A DNA stretch of 64,000 nt, taken from NCBI RefSeq assembly GCF_000372725.1, contig NW_005200517.1, forward strand, positions 100,660-164,659. The letters are read 5' to 3'. The translations under genes were made by a program, and so were the position numbers. Shown here one piece after another: positions 29,866-39,734 of the stretch (positions within the stretch are counted from its first letter, which is position 1; every line of letters starts with the position of its first letter). Source of the DNA: Emiliania huxleyi CCMP1516 (taxonomy: Eukaryota > Haptophyta > Isochrysidales > Noelaerhabdaceae). The notes beneath the pieces are model-generated. The model worked only from the letters and a program-made list of their open reading frames with translations, was not told the DNA's origin and ran no database searches.

Positions 29866-31523
29866 ATGGCGGTGCTGTTCAGCCTACCGCTGTCGACGCT
29901 GCGTCCGCGAACGACGCTGCGACCTCTCGCCACGCTGGCGAGGGCAGCGCCGATCGTGCCTGCGATCAAGCTGCCGCATGGACTGACGCACCAGACGCCA
30001 CTCGTCGAGTCGCTCCCGCTCTCGGCCGCCACCGGCTGCCAAGTGCTGCTCAAGATGGACGCGCTGCAGCCGAGCGGCTCCTTCAAGGACCGCGGGATGG
30101 CCTACATGTGCGCAGCGCTGCAGTCGCGTGGTGTCACCGACCTCATCTCCTCCTCCGGCGGCAACGCTGGCCTCGCCGCCTCTGCCGCCGGCCGCAAGCT
30201 AGGCATGCGCGTCCGGGTGGTCGTGCCGACGACCACAAAGCCAATCATGATTGAAAAGATGCGCGCGCACGGAGCCGAGGTGGAGGTGCACGGCGCCAAC
30301 TGGAACGCGGCGGACGAACTCGCTCGAGGTGCGCGCCGCGATCCGGAGCCACATCCGCACGCTCGCTCATCGCTCTCGCCTCGCTCTCGCCGCCGCCGCC
30401 GCCGCCGCCTGCCCGCCAGAGCCGACCGCCGTGGCCGCCGGCTGCCACAGAGCTCGTCGGCGCGTCGGGCGGGGCGGCTGCGTACGTGCCGCCGTACGAC
30501 GACCCGCTGCTGTGGGAGGGCCACTCGTCCATCATCGACGAGATCGCAGCAGCAGGCCGGCCCTCTCCTCGCCTCTCCTCCTCCTCTACTCCTCTCCTCC
30601 TCTCCTCGCCTCCTCTCCTTCTCTCCTCTCCTCCTCTCCTCCTCCCCTCCTCCTCTCCTCCTCCCCTCCTCCCCTCCTCCCCTCCTCCCCTCCTCCCCTC
30701 CTCCCCTCCTCCCCTCCCCCGCCTCGCCCTCCGCCACCGCCCGCCCCTCCCATCCAAGGCGTGCGGCCCGACGCCATCGTCGTCAGCGTGGGCGGAGGAG
30801 GACTGCTGTGCGGCGTCCTGCGAGGGCTGCAGAGGCGGGAGGGCGGAGGGTGGGGGAGGGAGGGTGGTGCGTGTGTGGCATTTTGCCCAACTGAAGCTGC
30901 GCCCCTGGGCTGCAGGCACGGCTGGAGCGAGACGACGGTGCTCACCGCGGAGACGGACGGGGCGGCCTGCTTCGCAAAGGCGCTCGCCGCCGGGGAGCCG
31001 GTCACCCTCGCCGGCATCACTTCGGTCGCCACTTCGCTCGGCGCCGCCGCTTGAGCGCGAGGGGAGGAGACTCCGGAGGCGCGCCCCGAGACCTAGGGGC
31101 CTCTGACCTGCAGGCGCGCTGTCCGCCTCGAGCTCGGCCGTCCAGATGGCGCGAGACGACCAGCCGACGGAGGCGCGCAGGGCAGTAGGGAGAGAGGCGC
31201 AGACGGGTGGCAGCGGTGTCACGTGGTCTGGTACCGAGGCAGCCCGTGCGCACGCCCACGATCCAGCCGGCCGCACACACACCAACCCGCCCGCGCGGCA
31301 GGCGTACACCGTCTCCGACGCCGAGGCGGTCGGCGCGTGCGCTTCGCTCCTCGACGACCACCGCGTGCTCGTCGAGCCGGCTTGCGGCGCGGCACTCGCG
31401 CTCGCCTACTCGCCGCGGCAGCGCGAGGCGCTGCGGCGCTTCGAGACGGTCGTGGTCGTCGTCTGCGGGGGCGGGGGCGTCACGCACGAGATCCTCTCGC
31501 AGTGGAAGGCTGACCTGCTCTAG
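29866..31523 (+). CDS. L-serine/threonine dehydratase (SDS-type, PLP), 6 exons
   Basis: Converts serine or threonine to a 2-oxoacid and ammonia. Exons: 29866-30328, 30451-30555, 30759-30834, 30916-31040, 31114-31172, 31302-31523; these join in frame to 349 residues (animal SDS about 330). The PLP lysine is K74 in SGSFKDRG, the SSGGNAGLA loop follows, then YVPPYDDPLLWEGH, the phosphate loop SVGGGGLLCG and the C-terminal VCGGGG. The N-terminal 40 residues are Arg/Ser/Leu-rich without acids, suggesting a mitochondrial presequence. Intron 1 is GT-AG; introns 2-5 are GC-AG. Intron 2 is largely a CTCCTCCC array. Exon 5 (59 nt) is the least certain. Confidence 0.88.
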
Positions 31524-31526
31524 TGC

Positions 31527-31952
31527 CTACAACCCGCGGGACTCTAGACCCCCGGTGCTGCCATGCTGGCCGCAATACACCAGCAATACACAAGTGTGTC
31601 CAGGACACACTTGATCGGAGGGCAACTTATATGAAAATTCGCTGAGATAATATTCTTTTGCCACACATGCCGGTTGCCCGCCGGGGTGCGGGGAGTGTTT
31701 TGTTCTTCGAATTAGTGTTGTAAAATTCACTTGACCGTTGGCGTTGGCCGTTGCGCGGGGGGGAGCGAGGGAGCGGCGAGCAGGCCTTTGCGGACCGATC
31801 AGCAGGAGGATGCACGAAGAGATTAGGAGCAGCAGGGACCCCCCGAGCGCCGAGGCGCGAGGGACCATGTGGAAGACGCTGACGGCTGTGCTAGTCCCTA
31901 GTAAGGCAGTCGCCGCCCACACGTCCACACCCACAAAGTACCCTTGCCACAA
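31527..31952 (-). CDS. Possible membrane protein fragment
   Basis: A 141-codon frame with only a TTG start. It has two hydrophobic segments (VWAATALLGTSTAVSVFHMV and ALGGSLLLLISSCILLLIG) followed by RPARR. A stop lies just upstream, so a real gene would need another exon. The opposite strand (31738-32076) is also open and gives a Cys-containing, soluble-looking sequence; I cannot decide between them. Confidence 0.3.
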   Translation of the reverse strand: MWQGYFVGVDVWAATALLGTSTAVSVFHMVPRASALGGSLLLLISSCILLLIGPQRPARRSLAPPRATANANGQVNFTTLIRRTKHSPHPGGQPACVAKEYYLSEFSYKLPSDQVCPGHTCVLLVYCGQHGSTGGLESRGL

Positions 31953-32120
31953 AGATAAACACGGCGGGCCTTATTGTAAAATTCTTGGCATGGCGTTGGA
32001 AGGGACGTGTCCACAACTCGGGGAGTTCGACTGGAGCTCTATGTCGTGCGTCCAAGGTCCAAAGAACTTCATCTAGTTCTGGTCTGGACGTCGAGTGCAG
32101 CGGAGTAACAAGTCACGCGC

Positions 32121-33236
32121 ATGCAGGCGTGCGCGCGCTTCTTTGCGTGTGTCCTGCTCGCGGCCCGCCTCACCTTTTCAGCGGGATCGGAGCACATCGA
32201 GGTGCCTGGCGGCACGGGCTCTTGCAGCGATGATGAACCGCCGGCCGCAGCCAAGATTGTGAAAATGAACGGTGCAGAGCTGGGTGTGGCAGTAGCAAAG
32301 TGGGCCACAGTAGATTTTGAGGAGACATCGGCCTTATTCATGCGTGTGGGCATGCTCGGTGCCCTTGCCAACGCCTCGCAAGAGATGGACGCGCTATTGG
32401 AGGCGGCGGACGGCCAGGCGCTGCCCGCCCTAATCCACTCGGTCACAAGGCACTCCTGTGGCGAGTTGGTGGGCGAACGGCGCTTGCCAGGTGGCATGCT
32501 CATCGAGGCTGCCCTGACTGCGCTGGGAACCGTCTCCACGCACGGGAGGAAGGAGTCGTATGCACGTCTGGCGCGTAGCACGCGCCTCGCGGAGCTAGGC
32601 GCGCTCAACGCGACGGTCCTCGCTATGGATTCTTCCGGGCTCGACCCAACCGCTTGCGCGCAGGCCTGGGGAATCCAGCAGGCAGGCACCCACATCATTG
32701 CGTCCGTCTGCGCGTCCGACAATGTTGAGGCCCTAGGGCTGCCTGGCAATGTCACTGACGCCGAGGCGATGACAAGGCTGCAGAGCGAGGCGAGCTTCAG
32801 GCGCGAGGCGGCGGCTTCGGCGGGCGCTGTCGAGACGATCATCCGCACGATAGCGGCGTTGCGCGACTGCACCGATGATTGCGGACTCCGGGATAAGAGG
32901 GCCTGGAACCTGCTAAAGGTGGCACTACGCGCGCTGCGACGCATAGTCACGGGCGACGCCGGGAAACAGCGGCGGGCGCGTGCGGCGGCGGAGCAGGTGA
33001 TCCCGGCCATCGTGGGCGCCCTGGACACGGCGATATTCAGGTCGCCCGAGATGACTCCAATGGGGCTGGTGCAGCTAGCGAACGCGACCAAGGCGGCGCT
33101 CATGGGCCAGGATGACTCGGAGGGGGAGGTGGACCCGGCGATCGAGCGGGCGTGGCAAGACGAGGTCGGGCGACGGCCCGAGCTGCAGACCAAGCTGCAG
33201 GAGGTGGCGGACGAGCTGCAGACACTGACGAGCTGA
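32121..33236 (+). CDS. Secreted helical-repeat (armadillo-like) protein
   Basis: A 371-residue single-exon ORF with an ATG start. Residues 1-20 (MQACARFFACVLLAARLTFS) form a signal peptide. The mature part is almost entirely amphipathic helices of armadillo/HEAT type (for example AAASAGAVETIIRTIAALRD, then NLLKVALRALRRIV), with a few Cys. It ends in an acidic helix ELQTKLQEVADELQTLTS. Sequons NASQ, NATV and NVTD are present. No catalytic motif is visible; a scaffold outside the cell or in the secretory route is plausible. Confidence 0.65.
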   Translation: MQACARFFACVLLAARLTFSAGSEHIEVPGGTGSCSDDEPPAAAKIVKMNGAELGVAVAKWATVDFEETSALFMRVGMLGALANASQEMDALLEAADGQALPALIHSVTRHSCGELVGERRLPGGMLIEAALTALGTVSTHGRKESYARLARSTRLAELGALNATVLAMDSSGLDPTACAQAWGIQQAGTHIIASVCASDNVEALGLPGNVTDAEAMTRLQSEASFRREAAASAGAVETIIRTIAALRDCTDDCGLRDKRAWNLLKVALRALRRIVTGDAGKQRRARAAAEQVIPAIVGALDTAIFRSPEMTPMGLVQLANATKAALMGQDDSEGEVDPAIERAWQDEVGRRPELQTKLQEVADELQTLTS

Positions 33237-33847
33237 GCGGGGGCGGCTGCGATGGGGAGGTGCAGCCAACTGGCGGTGGTGCAGGCAAGTGTGAATAGGG
33301 CGCATTGCGCGGCTGTTGAATAGGCGAGGCGAGTGAAAGAAAAGGAAAAAATAATTTTACAACAAAACCCCCTTGCACGGCTCTGTGCGGAAGAAAAGAA
33401 CCGAAAGATAGAAACGACCCCCCCCCCCCCCCCCGCATGAGTTGACGCTTCACGATCATGCGGCTGCGCGGCCCGGACGCCCGGTCTCGCTTCATCATGC
33501 GGCTGCGCGTGCCCGCCGCGGTTTGCGCCGAGGATCGACCGCCGCCCGCCGATCGTGGAGCCAAAGGGCGGGCCGACGGCGGCGCGCCCACCGTCGCCCC
33601 TCTGCCTGTCGCTGGGCGACTCTCCGCTGATTGCTCCGGCGAGAAGGAGCCGCGGACTGCGAGCGGATCGAGCGCCGGGAACTTTGAGAGAGCGGATAGC
33701 ACAGCTCCGTCGGTTACGTGTGAGCGAGTACGTGGGTGTTTTAGCGCGGAGTACGAGAGTCACATTTTAAACGTCAGCAGTTTTTTATGTATATGTGACA
33801 CGCCGCGTCGCGCGTGCTCACGCAGGACGCAGCTAGTAGCTAGACAC
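33237..33847. other. Intergenic with a poly-C run
   Basis: A run of about 17 C residues lies at 33418-33434. A short direct repeat (ATCATGCGGCTGCGCG) occurs twice at 33457-33515. No gene supported. Confidence 0.5.
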
Positions 33848-34420
33848 TCAATCTGACCCATCGCGAAACGCAGCCCAGGTGTCGCCGCCTGCCGTGGCGG
33901 CGTCCACGCCTTGGAGAAAGAGCTTGCGTGTCACGCCGCTCGGCGTGTACACGCAGTGAACGCCCAAAGTGCTGACGTCGCGGATGTTGGCCGTGTCGTC
34001 GTCGAAGAAGCACATGCGCGAGTAGGGTATCCCCGTCTTCTGCTGCAGCGCGGCAAAGTGCTGACGCTTGCTCCCCTTGTAGATCTCGCAGAGCTCCTCC
34101 CCGACAACGTCCATCATGCTCACGCCCTCCGCCACCATGAATTTGTTGAGGCACTCGCGCGCCCACGCCGGCTCATCCGAGCGGCTCGCCACGCCGACCA
34201 GCAGCGGCTCGCCGGCCTGCATGCGTGAATGGCACGCGGCCCAGCAGGCGGCGACGTCACCGAGCAGGCGGCAGCGCGTGCCCGAGGTGTCTGTCAGCAC
34301 GTTGTTGGGCGCTGCCGTGACCTGCTTGAACGGAGCGCCTCCACCCCAGAGCTGGTACATCTCGGGCATCCAGCAGCACGCGTCGAGGTCAAAAACGATG
34401 AGTGACTTTTGCGTCGGCAT
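33848..34420 (-). CDS. Magnesium-dependent phosphatase 1 (MDP-1) family, HAD superfamily
   Basis: ATG at 34420 gives 190 residues (MPTQKSLIVFDLDACCW). Motif I is DLD (D11, D13), motif II is in GVASRSDEP, motif III is the Lys of YKGSKRQHFAALQQKTGIPY and motif IV is FFDDD. This order and the sequence around QQKTGIPYS are characteristic of MDP-1, a phosphatase acting on phosphotyrosine or fructosamine-type phosphates. Usual length is about 165 residues; the extra residues are an insert after motif I. No intron needed. Confidence 0.85.
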   Translation of the reverse strand: MPTQKSLIVFDLDACCWMPEMYQLWGGGAPFKQVTAAPNNVLTDTSGTRCRLLGDVAACWAACHSRMQAGEPLLVGVASRSDEPAWARECLNKFMVAEGVSMMDVVGEELCEIYKGSKRQHFAALQQKTGIPYSRMCFFDDDTANIRDVSTLGVHCVYTPSGVTRKLFLQGVDAATAGGDTWAAFRDGSD

Positions 34421-34498
34421 GGAAGCGCGGGCGAGGGCCGACGTCACGAAAGGGTGGAGGGAGAGAATAATGCGCCAACGGCAATGATAGCTGTAGCC

Positions 34499-35098
34499 GG
34501 GTTCCGACTCTACCCAGATAGGGGCAGATAGGGGCAGGTGTATGTACTTTTTGCTTGGGCGGGTATCATGCCGGGGTAGGTAGGGTAGGTCTGGGCCCTC
34601 CCGTCGGGTTTTTCCCTCTCTTCACGCTGGAACTTTCAGAAAAAGAAAATTTCCGGGGAAATCACGATGTCAACCCTCCCCAAATGGGTGATCTGATGCT
34701 TGTAGGGCTTGAGAGTGGCCTGCCATGTCACAAGAAGGACTGTGGTTGCAGGAGAGTACCACCAACCATCACTCTAGTTGGTACCCCACCTTCACGCATC
34801 CCAAGAGAGGCTCTCTCGCCTCCCATGATTTCTTTTTTAGTTTCCCATAAGTAGGGTAGGTAGGTAGGTAGGTAGGTAGGGGCAGGGCAGGGGCCGGCCA
34901 GGTTTTTGCAGAATTTCAGCATGAGATACCCGCCCAAGCAAAAAGTACATACACCTTGCGCCTGCGGGCGGACCCTCACAGATCACAGATCACATACACC
35001 TGATAGGGGGTCTGTTTACCACGGTTGGTGTCCAGTCCGAGCCTGGCTGTTCGAGTCATGGTGGAACAGACCCCCTATCTGGGTAGGAGCCGGAACCC
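34499..35098. mobile_element. MITE family M2 (GGGTTCCG ends), 600 bp, carrying a nested MITE
   Basis: Inverted ends of about 28 bp (GGGTTCCGRCTC, then TACCCAGATAGGGG) lie at 34499-34526 and 35071-35098. Most of the length is the inserted element at 34537-34955 plus a fragment of the dispersed repeat at 34955-35000. A short relative with the same ends is at 49357-49570. Confidence 0.7.
34537..34955. mobile_element. MITE family M1, 419 bp
   Basis: Perfect 31-bp terminal inverted repeats (GGTGTATGTACTTTTTGCTT onward) at 34537-34567 and 34925-34955. The interior is about 85% alike to the copy at 55114-55508 by eye and contains a TAGG microsatellite (34857-34880). No coding capacity. Confidence 0.85.
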
Positions 35099-35335
35099 AG
35101 CACTCGGGTTGACTCGGCCAGATAAAAACCTCGAGCGAGAGGCGTGGCCGTGGGAGTACCTCGCCAGGTGCAGCGAGAGGGGCGAAAACAGACAGAAAAA
35201 AACATGTTGCATGTGCATGTGCATCTGCATGTGTTTGTTTGTTGTTGTGCATAACACACACTCTCTGTCTCTCTCTCTCTCACGCCTTGCCCTTGGAGTG
35301 CGTGTTCGAGTTTTTCGTGCGAGAGATCCCTGCGT

Positions 35336-35543
35336 TTCTAAGTCTTAAGCGCCAGATGGCACTGTGGCAGCTCTGTTCGGCTCCGCTCGGCTCCGCTCGG
35401 CTCCTTGGGCTCCACTACATACACTCTCGCCTCCACGCTCCAGCCCTCCACTCGCTCCACTCAGCTCAGCGCCCAGAGGGTGTGCATGACCTAGCTGAGC
35501 GCCACAAGCCCAGCTCGTCAGACCTGGCGCTTAAGACTTAGAA
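35336..35543. mobile_element. Short MITE-like element with 20-bp terminal inverted repeats
   Basis: Ends TTCTAAGTCTTAAGCGCCAG at 35336-35355 and its exact complement at 35524-35543. The interior is CT-rich with CTCGGCTCCG repeats. Confidence 0.75.
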
Positions 35544-35796
35544 GTGCCTAAAAGGGATCTCCGAGTCTCCTCCCTGCTCCTACCTGACAAGGCTCAAGGG
35601 AGAGGGACAGCGGCAGGCTCGCAGCTCCTAGCGACCTTTCGGTTCATCACGGCAGTCTCTCCTGGTTTATCAGCAGCTTTTTCTTTTCCCGTGGTGTACC
35701 TGTGTTAGTGCCAGTGGAGTGCGCGCCAGTCGCAGTCCTGTGCCCAGACCCCAGTGCGCAGTGGTCCGTGAGAGGGAGGTGGCTTCGCTAAATAAA

Positions 35797-36141
35797 TTAT
35801 TTTCCTGTGCTTCTTAGATGCCAGTGCGCGCCAGTCCCGTGCCCGACAGCAACGGCGTCGTCCTCGGACCTCGCAACCCGCAACGGTGGAGTCACTTCTC
35901 GCAACCGGCACTTTGTATTGAGAAGTTCCCCGTCTCGGCCGCCTCCACTACGAGCGTACGAGGACAACATCTCCTCGCCCGAGTTCGTCCCGACCAGCGA
36001 CCAGTTGCGCTGAGCCGCCGACATCTGGACGAGGGCTCGAAGGCTCTCGACAAGACGACCTCCCTCAAGCACCGAGCCAAGCTCGTCCGCTGATCTACTA
36101 GATCGGCTTCTCCCATGTGAGCCATGTTGTTCAATTGACAT
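35797..36141 (-). CDS. Hypothetical 114-residue protein
   Basis: ATG-started ORF with a protein-like central part (ADELGSVLEGGRLVESLRAL, then GEEMLSSYARSGGG). No motif recognised. The surrounding 1.5 kb holds no other candidate, so this may be real or a fragment. Confidence 0.3.
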   Translation of the reverse strand: MSIEQHGSHGRSRSSRSADELGSVLEGGRLVESLRALVQMSAAQRNWSLVGTNSGEEMLSSYARSGGGRDGELLNTKCRLREVTPPLRVARSEDDAVAVGHGTGAHWHLRSTGK

Positions 36142-36697
36142 CCAGTCGACCGCTCCGATAGGCTACTCGAGTACTACCTTGAGCCCGGGAGACGGAAGGT
36201 CACTATGCTACGTTCACTACCTCGCGCCTCTGATCAGCGCGACGCCTGACCTTTGTTGTCTCACCTGCAGACAACGGGGGAGTGTGAGAGATAAGCATAA
36301 GGCCCGACTCAGGAGCTTTCACACGATCACACCTCTCCGATTCCCAGACAGAGAGAGGAGACTTGCTTGTCCCAGAGAGTGTGTAGTTTCACCCCATCCC
36401 CAGGGCCTCCAGGGCTCGCACCTCAACCTCTCACAGACCAGCGCAAAGCGCCATAGGACGTATTTTCTTCTCACTCAATAACAAGGCTGTGAACAGCTGA
36501 ACAGTCCCATCCGTCGGGCCGAAGTCCTTCCCGGCTGTTTGCTTTGTGTGCAACCGCTCTTTTACATCGCTACATCCTCCCCGTTCACAGCCTTGTCAAT
36601 GAGAACACCTCGAGAGAGGACACGTTGGCTCACACGGCAGCACTCTGCCAGGGGAGCAACAACTCTAACAAGCACGCCATCGGCCGCCGTGTGACAC
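36142..36697. other. Intergenic, nothing recognised
   Basis: Upstream region of the FkbM gene; less GC-rich than average, no repeat matches found by eye. Confidence 0.5.
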
Positions 36698-38755
36698 ATG
36701 CGCTTGCTGCTTTGTGCCGGAGCGGTGGTGATGTTTTGTGCCCAGGTCGCGGCCATTCCGCGAGGCCGCCACTACCGCCTCAGACGCCGCCGCGGCCGGG
36801 CCAGGTGCGACGACTCCTGCGCCGCTGCTCTCGACGGCGTCTGCAGCGACGGCAGCAGTTTGTGGCGCAGTCCGCAGAGCCAGGAGCAGGTCCGAGTGCT
36901 CTGCGACCTCGGCACGGACTGCACAGACTGTGCGGGCGCCGGCGCCAGAGCAGGCGCGGCCGGGCTGCACCGCCTGGCCGCCGCCAGTGCCGCCTCGCTC
37001 AACGCCTCGAACACACTCCTCCTCCAAGAGAGGTCCGTCGAGGTCTTCGCGGCGTGGACCCGCACGCAGCCCGCCTTTCTGATGCCCTACACGACTGGGC
37101 GGGCCGACTTTGACGTCTCTGCCCACATGGAGCGCCACCGCGCCGTCGAGCCGCTGTACAATGTCTACTGGCGCCGGCTGACCGAGGCGTGCTGCGCCGA
37201 CAACGGGCTCGTCATCGACGTGGGAGCAAACTTCGGGTACTACTCGCTGTACGCCGCCTCGCTAGGCTGCCGTGTCATCGCGTGGGAGCCGGTCCCCGTC
37301 TTCCGCGCCTTCCTCCGGATCGGCGTCGCCCTCAACAACCTCTCCCACCGAGTCGAGGTGCGCGAGTCGGTCGTGTCTGACGTCGCCGCGCAGCCCGTGG
37401 AGATGCGGGTGCCGGACCGCGGCATCTGGGGCACCGCGTCGGTGGGAGGGCTGAATGTCGACCCGGCGGTCAAGTCCAACACGTACACCGTCCACTCCAC
37501 CACCGAGGCGCACCACCCCGCCGCCAGCCGACCGCAGCCTGGCCACGCCACGCCTCGCTGCGGGCCACGCCCCCTCACGCCCCCTCACGCCCCCGCCCCG
37601 CCCCGCCCCGCCAGGTGGTCGACGACGTCGTGCACGAGCAGCCGTGCGCGCTGAAGCTCGACGTTGAGGGGTACGAGCCGAAGGTGGTTGCCGGCATGAG
37701 GCGGCTGCTGCGCGAGGCGCCACCAAAGGCGAGCCGGCCTGCTGCTGTGTGTCTCCTCTCTCTCACGCCGGCTCACACGCTCACCCGCCCGGCACCGCCG
37801 CGCCCGAGGGGGTAGAGAGGCGACCGCCCAGCCGCGTCCGCAGGCGGTGCTCACCGAGTACTCCCCGGGCGTGGCGGAGCGGGCGCGCAGGCTCGTCGAC
37901 TTGCGCGAGTTCGCGCACTCCCTCGAGGCCTTCGCCGCCGCCGGGCGAGGGGAGGAGCTGCCCGGCGCGGCATCTCGTCGGCCAGCCTCGGGTCATCCCG
38001 GCTCCTCGCGGTCCCTCTAGGTACAAGATGTACCACTTGCGGGGCGTGACCAAGTCGGGCGCTCTCAAAGGCAACTGGTCGCTGCTGCAGCTGCCACCGC
38101 TCGACGAGATCACGGCCGCCACCCTCGCGGCGGAGCGAAAGAATGCGGACAACGCCGCGCAAGACAGCCGCTCCGGCCACGAATACTCCGTGCCGTGGGA
38201 CGTGCACCCCAGGTGGCGCCGCACCGCCGGGAGCACACTTCGCGCACCCGCCCCCGCACCCGTCCCCCGCACCCCGCACCCCGCACCCCGCACCCCGCAC
38301 CCCGCCGCAGGTCGCTCCGCGCCGAGTTTGCGCACAACACGGACTTGCTGCTCGCCCTCGACCGCTCGGCCATCGCCACCGCGCGCGAGGTCGGCATCGA
38401 CGCAGCCTCCGACCGCTTCGGGCTCGGCGGCGGCGACTGCCACGACACGATCCGCGACGGCAACCCCGCCGAGGTGATTGGGCGGCTGTGCATCGATCGG
38501 AATCGGACCATTGCCGAGGCCGTGGCCAAGGCGGAGCTGCCTCGCCCTCTGACGAGGCAGCAGCGGTCGCGCCACCAGCAGGTCAGCCGCCAGGCCCGCG
38601 GTTGGAGGCTGACGGGCTCGCCAGGCCAAAGGGGCCGAGAGATGGTGCGCCTCGCCGACTTTGAGGGTGGCGACATGAGACGGAGCGGGCGGAGAAGCTT
38701 GTCGCAGCTCAATCTGCTGTCCGAGCTGAAGGTGGGGCAGGTGCTAGAGGGATGA
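36698..38755 (+). CDS. Secreted FkbM-type methyltransferase, 5 exons
   Basis: Exons 36698-37507, 37615-37716, 37844-37959, 38021-38212, 38311-38755 join in frame to 554 residues. Residues 1-19 are a signal peptide. A Cys-rich CDDSC...DGVCSDG...CDLGTDCTDC module (37-78) follows. The FkbM domain has LVIDVGANFGYYSLYAASLG (motif I, 171-190), WEPVP and LKLDVEGYEPKVVAGM, then AVLTEYSPGV. Such enzymes O-methylate sugars or natural products; the signal peptide suggests glycan work in the secretory route. Introns 1-3 are GC-AG (two with GAG|GCGC) and intron 4 is GT-AG with a start similar to exon 5. The C-terminal 150 residues carry no known motif. Confidence 0.85.
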
Positions 38756-39101
38756 GAGAACAACGGAGGAGAACAAATTACGCCGGCGGGGTGCCGAAAA
38801 TCGATGCCAAAATCTCGGTGCGTATGTGACATAATGAGTATGTGCCCGGGTCTGCCGGTGATCATGCTTTTTATAGAGTTGTATTCGTTGTGCTTTTTTT
38901 CAATATCTAGGCTCCTGAGTCGTCGTCCTCTGTGGGTGTGGCTCTGTGCGCGTGTGTGCGCCGTGCGCAGCGGCCGCGCGCCGGAGACTTTCTTTTCAGA
39001 GAGTTGTTTTGTTCTTCACAGCAAAGGAGAATAGACGGAGACCAAGACGTGTTATCAGAACTCTCACGGGACGTGCGAGTCAGGTCTAGGCGGCTCCCTC
39101 G

Positions 39102-39702
39102 TCATTGCCTGCCGCGGCCCGACGGCCACGACGCACCAGGGAGCCAAGAGGTGGTGCTGGTTCTCTTGGAACGCCGGGCACTCCGTGGATTCGGCGAGAC
39201 GCACTCGAGACCCTCCAGGGCGTTGACGAGCGAGCCTTGCCTCTCCACCGCCACCCGGACCGCCATGCGCAGCGGCTCTGTGTTCGACCTCGCGGGTCCC
39301 TGCACCCACCCCTCGGCGAGCAAGGCGCGCGCTGTCGCACGCTTGCTCGGCTCTCTCATGAGCATCGCCTTGACGACCGCTTTGGCCTCGGAGGAGACCC
39401 CCGCCCAGCTGGCGTCGAATTTGTAGCGGCCGATGCGGTTGCGCTGGAGGACCTCCTCATCGTCGAGGCCCGGCGCAGCAAATGCCTCGCAGCCCGAGAG
39501 GAGCGCGTACAGCATCGCTCCAAGCGAGAAGACGTCCACGGAGGTGTCGTAGGGAAGGCCGGCGAGCACCTCGGGCGCCGTGTAGCCCGGTGTCCCCACG
39601 CACTCACACAGCTCATCGCCTGGCTCAGGCTGAGCCGCCAAGCCAAAGTCCGCGATGCGGATAGCCCCAACCTCGCCGTTGGCGCCGGCATCGACGAGCA
39701 GC

Positions 39703-39734
<32 letters not shown>

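Noticed and set aside
30574-30760. CTCCTCCC array as a coding Ser/Pro-rich domain
   Set aside because: It lies between exons 2 and 3 of the dehydratase, and removing it restores the conserved protein.
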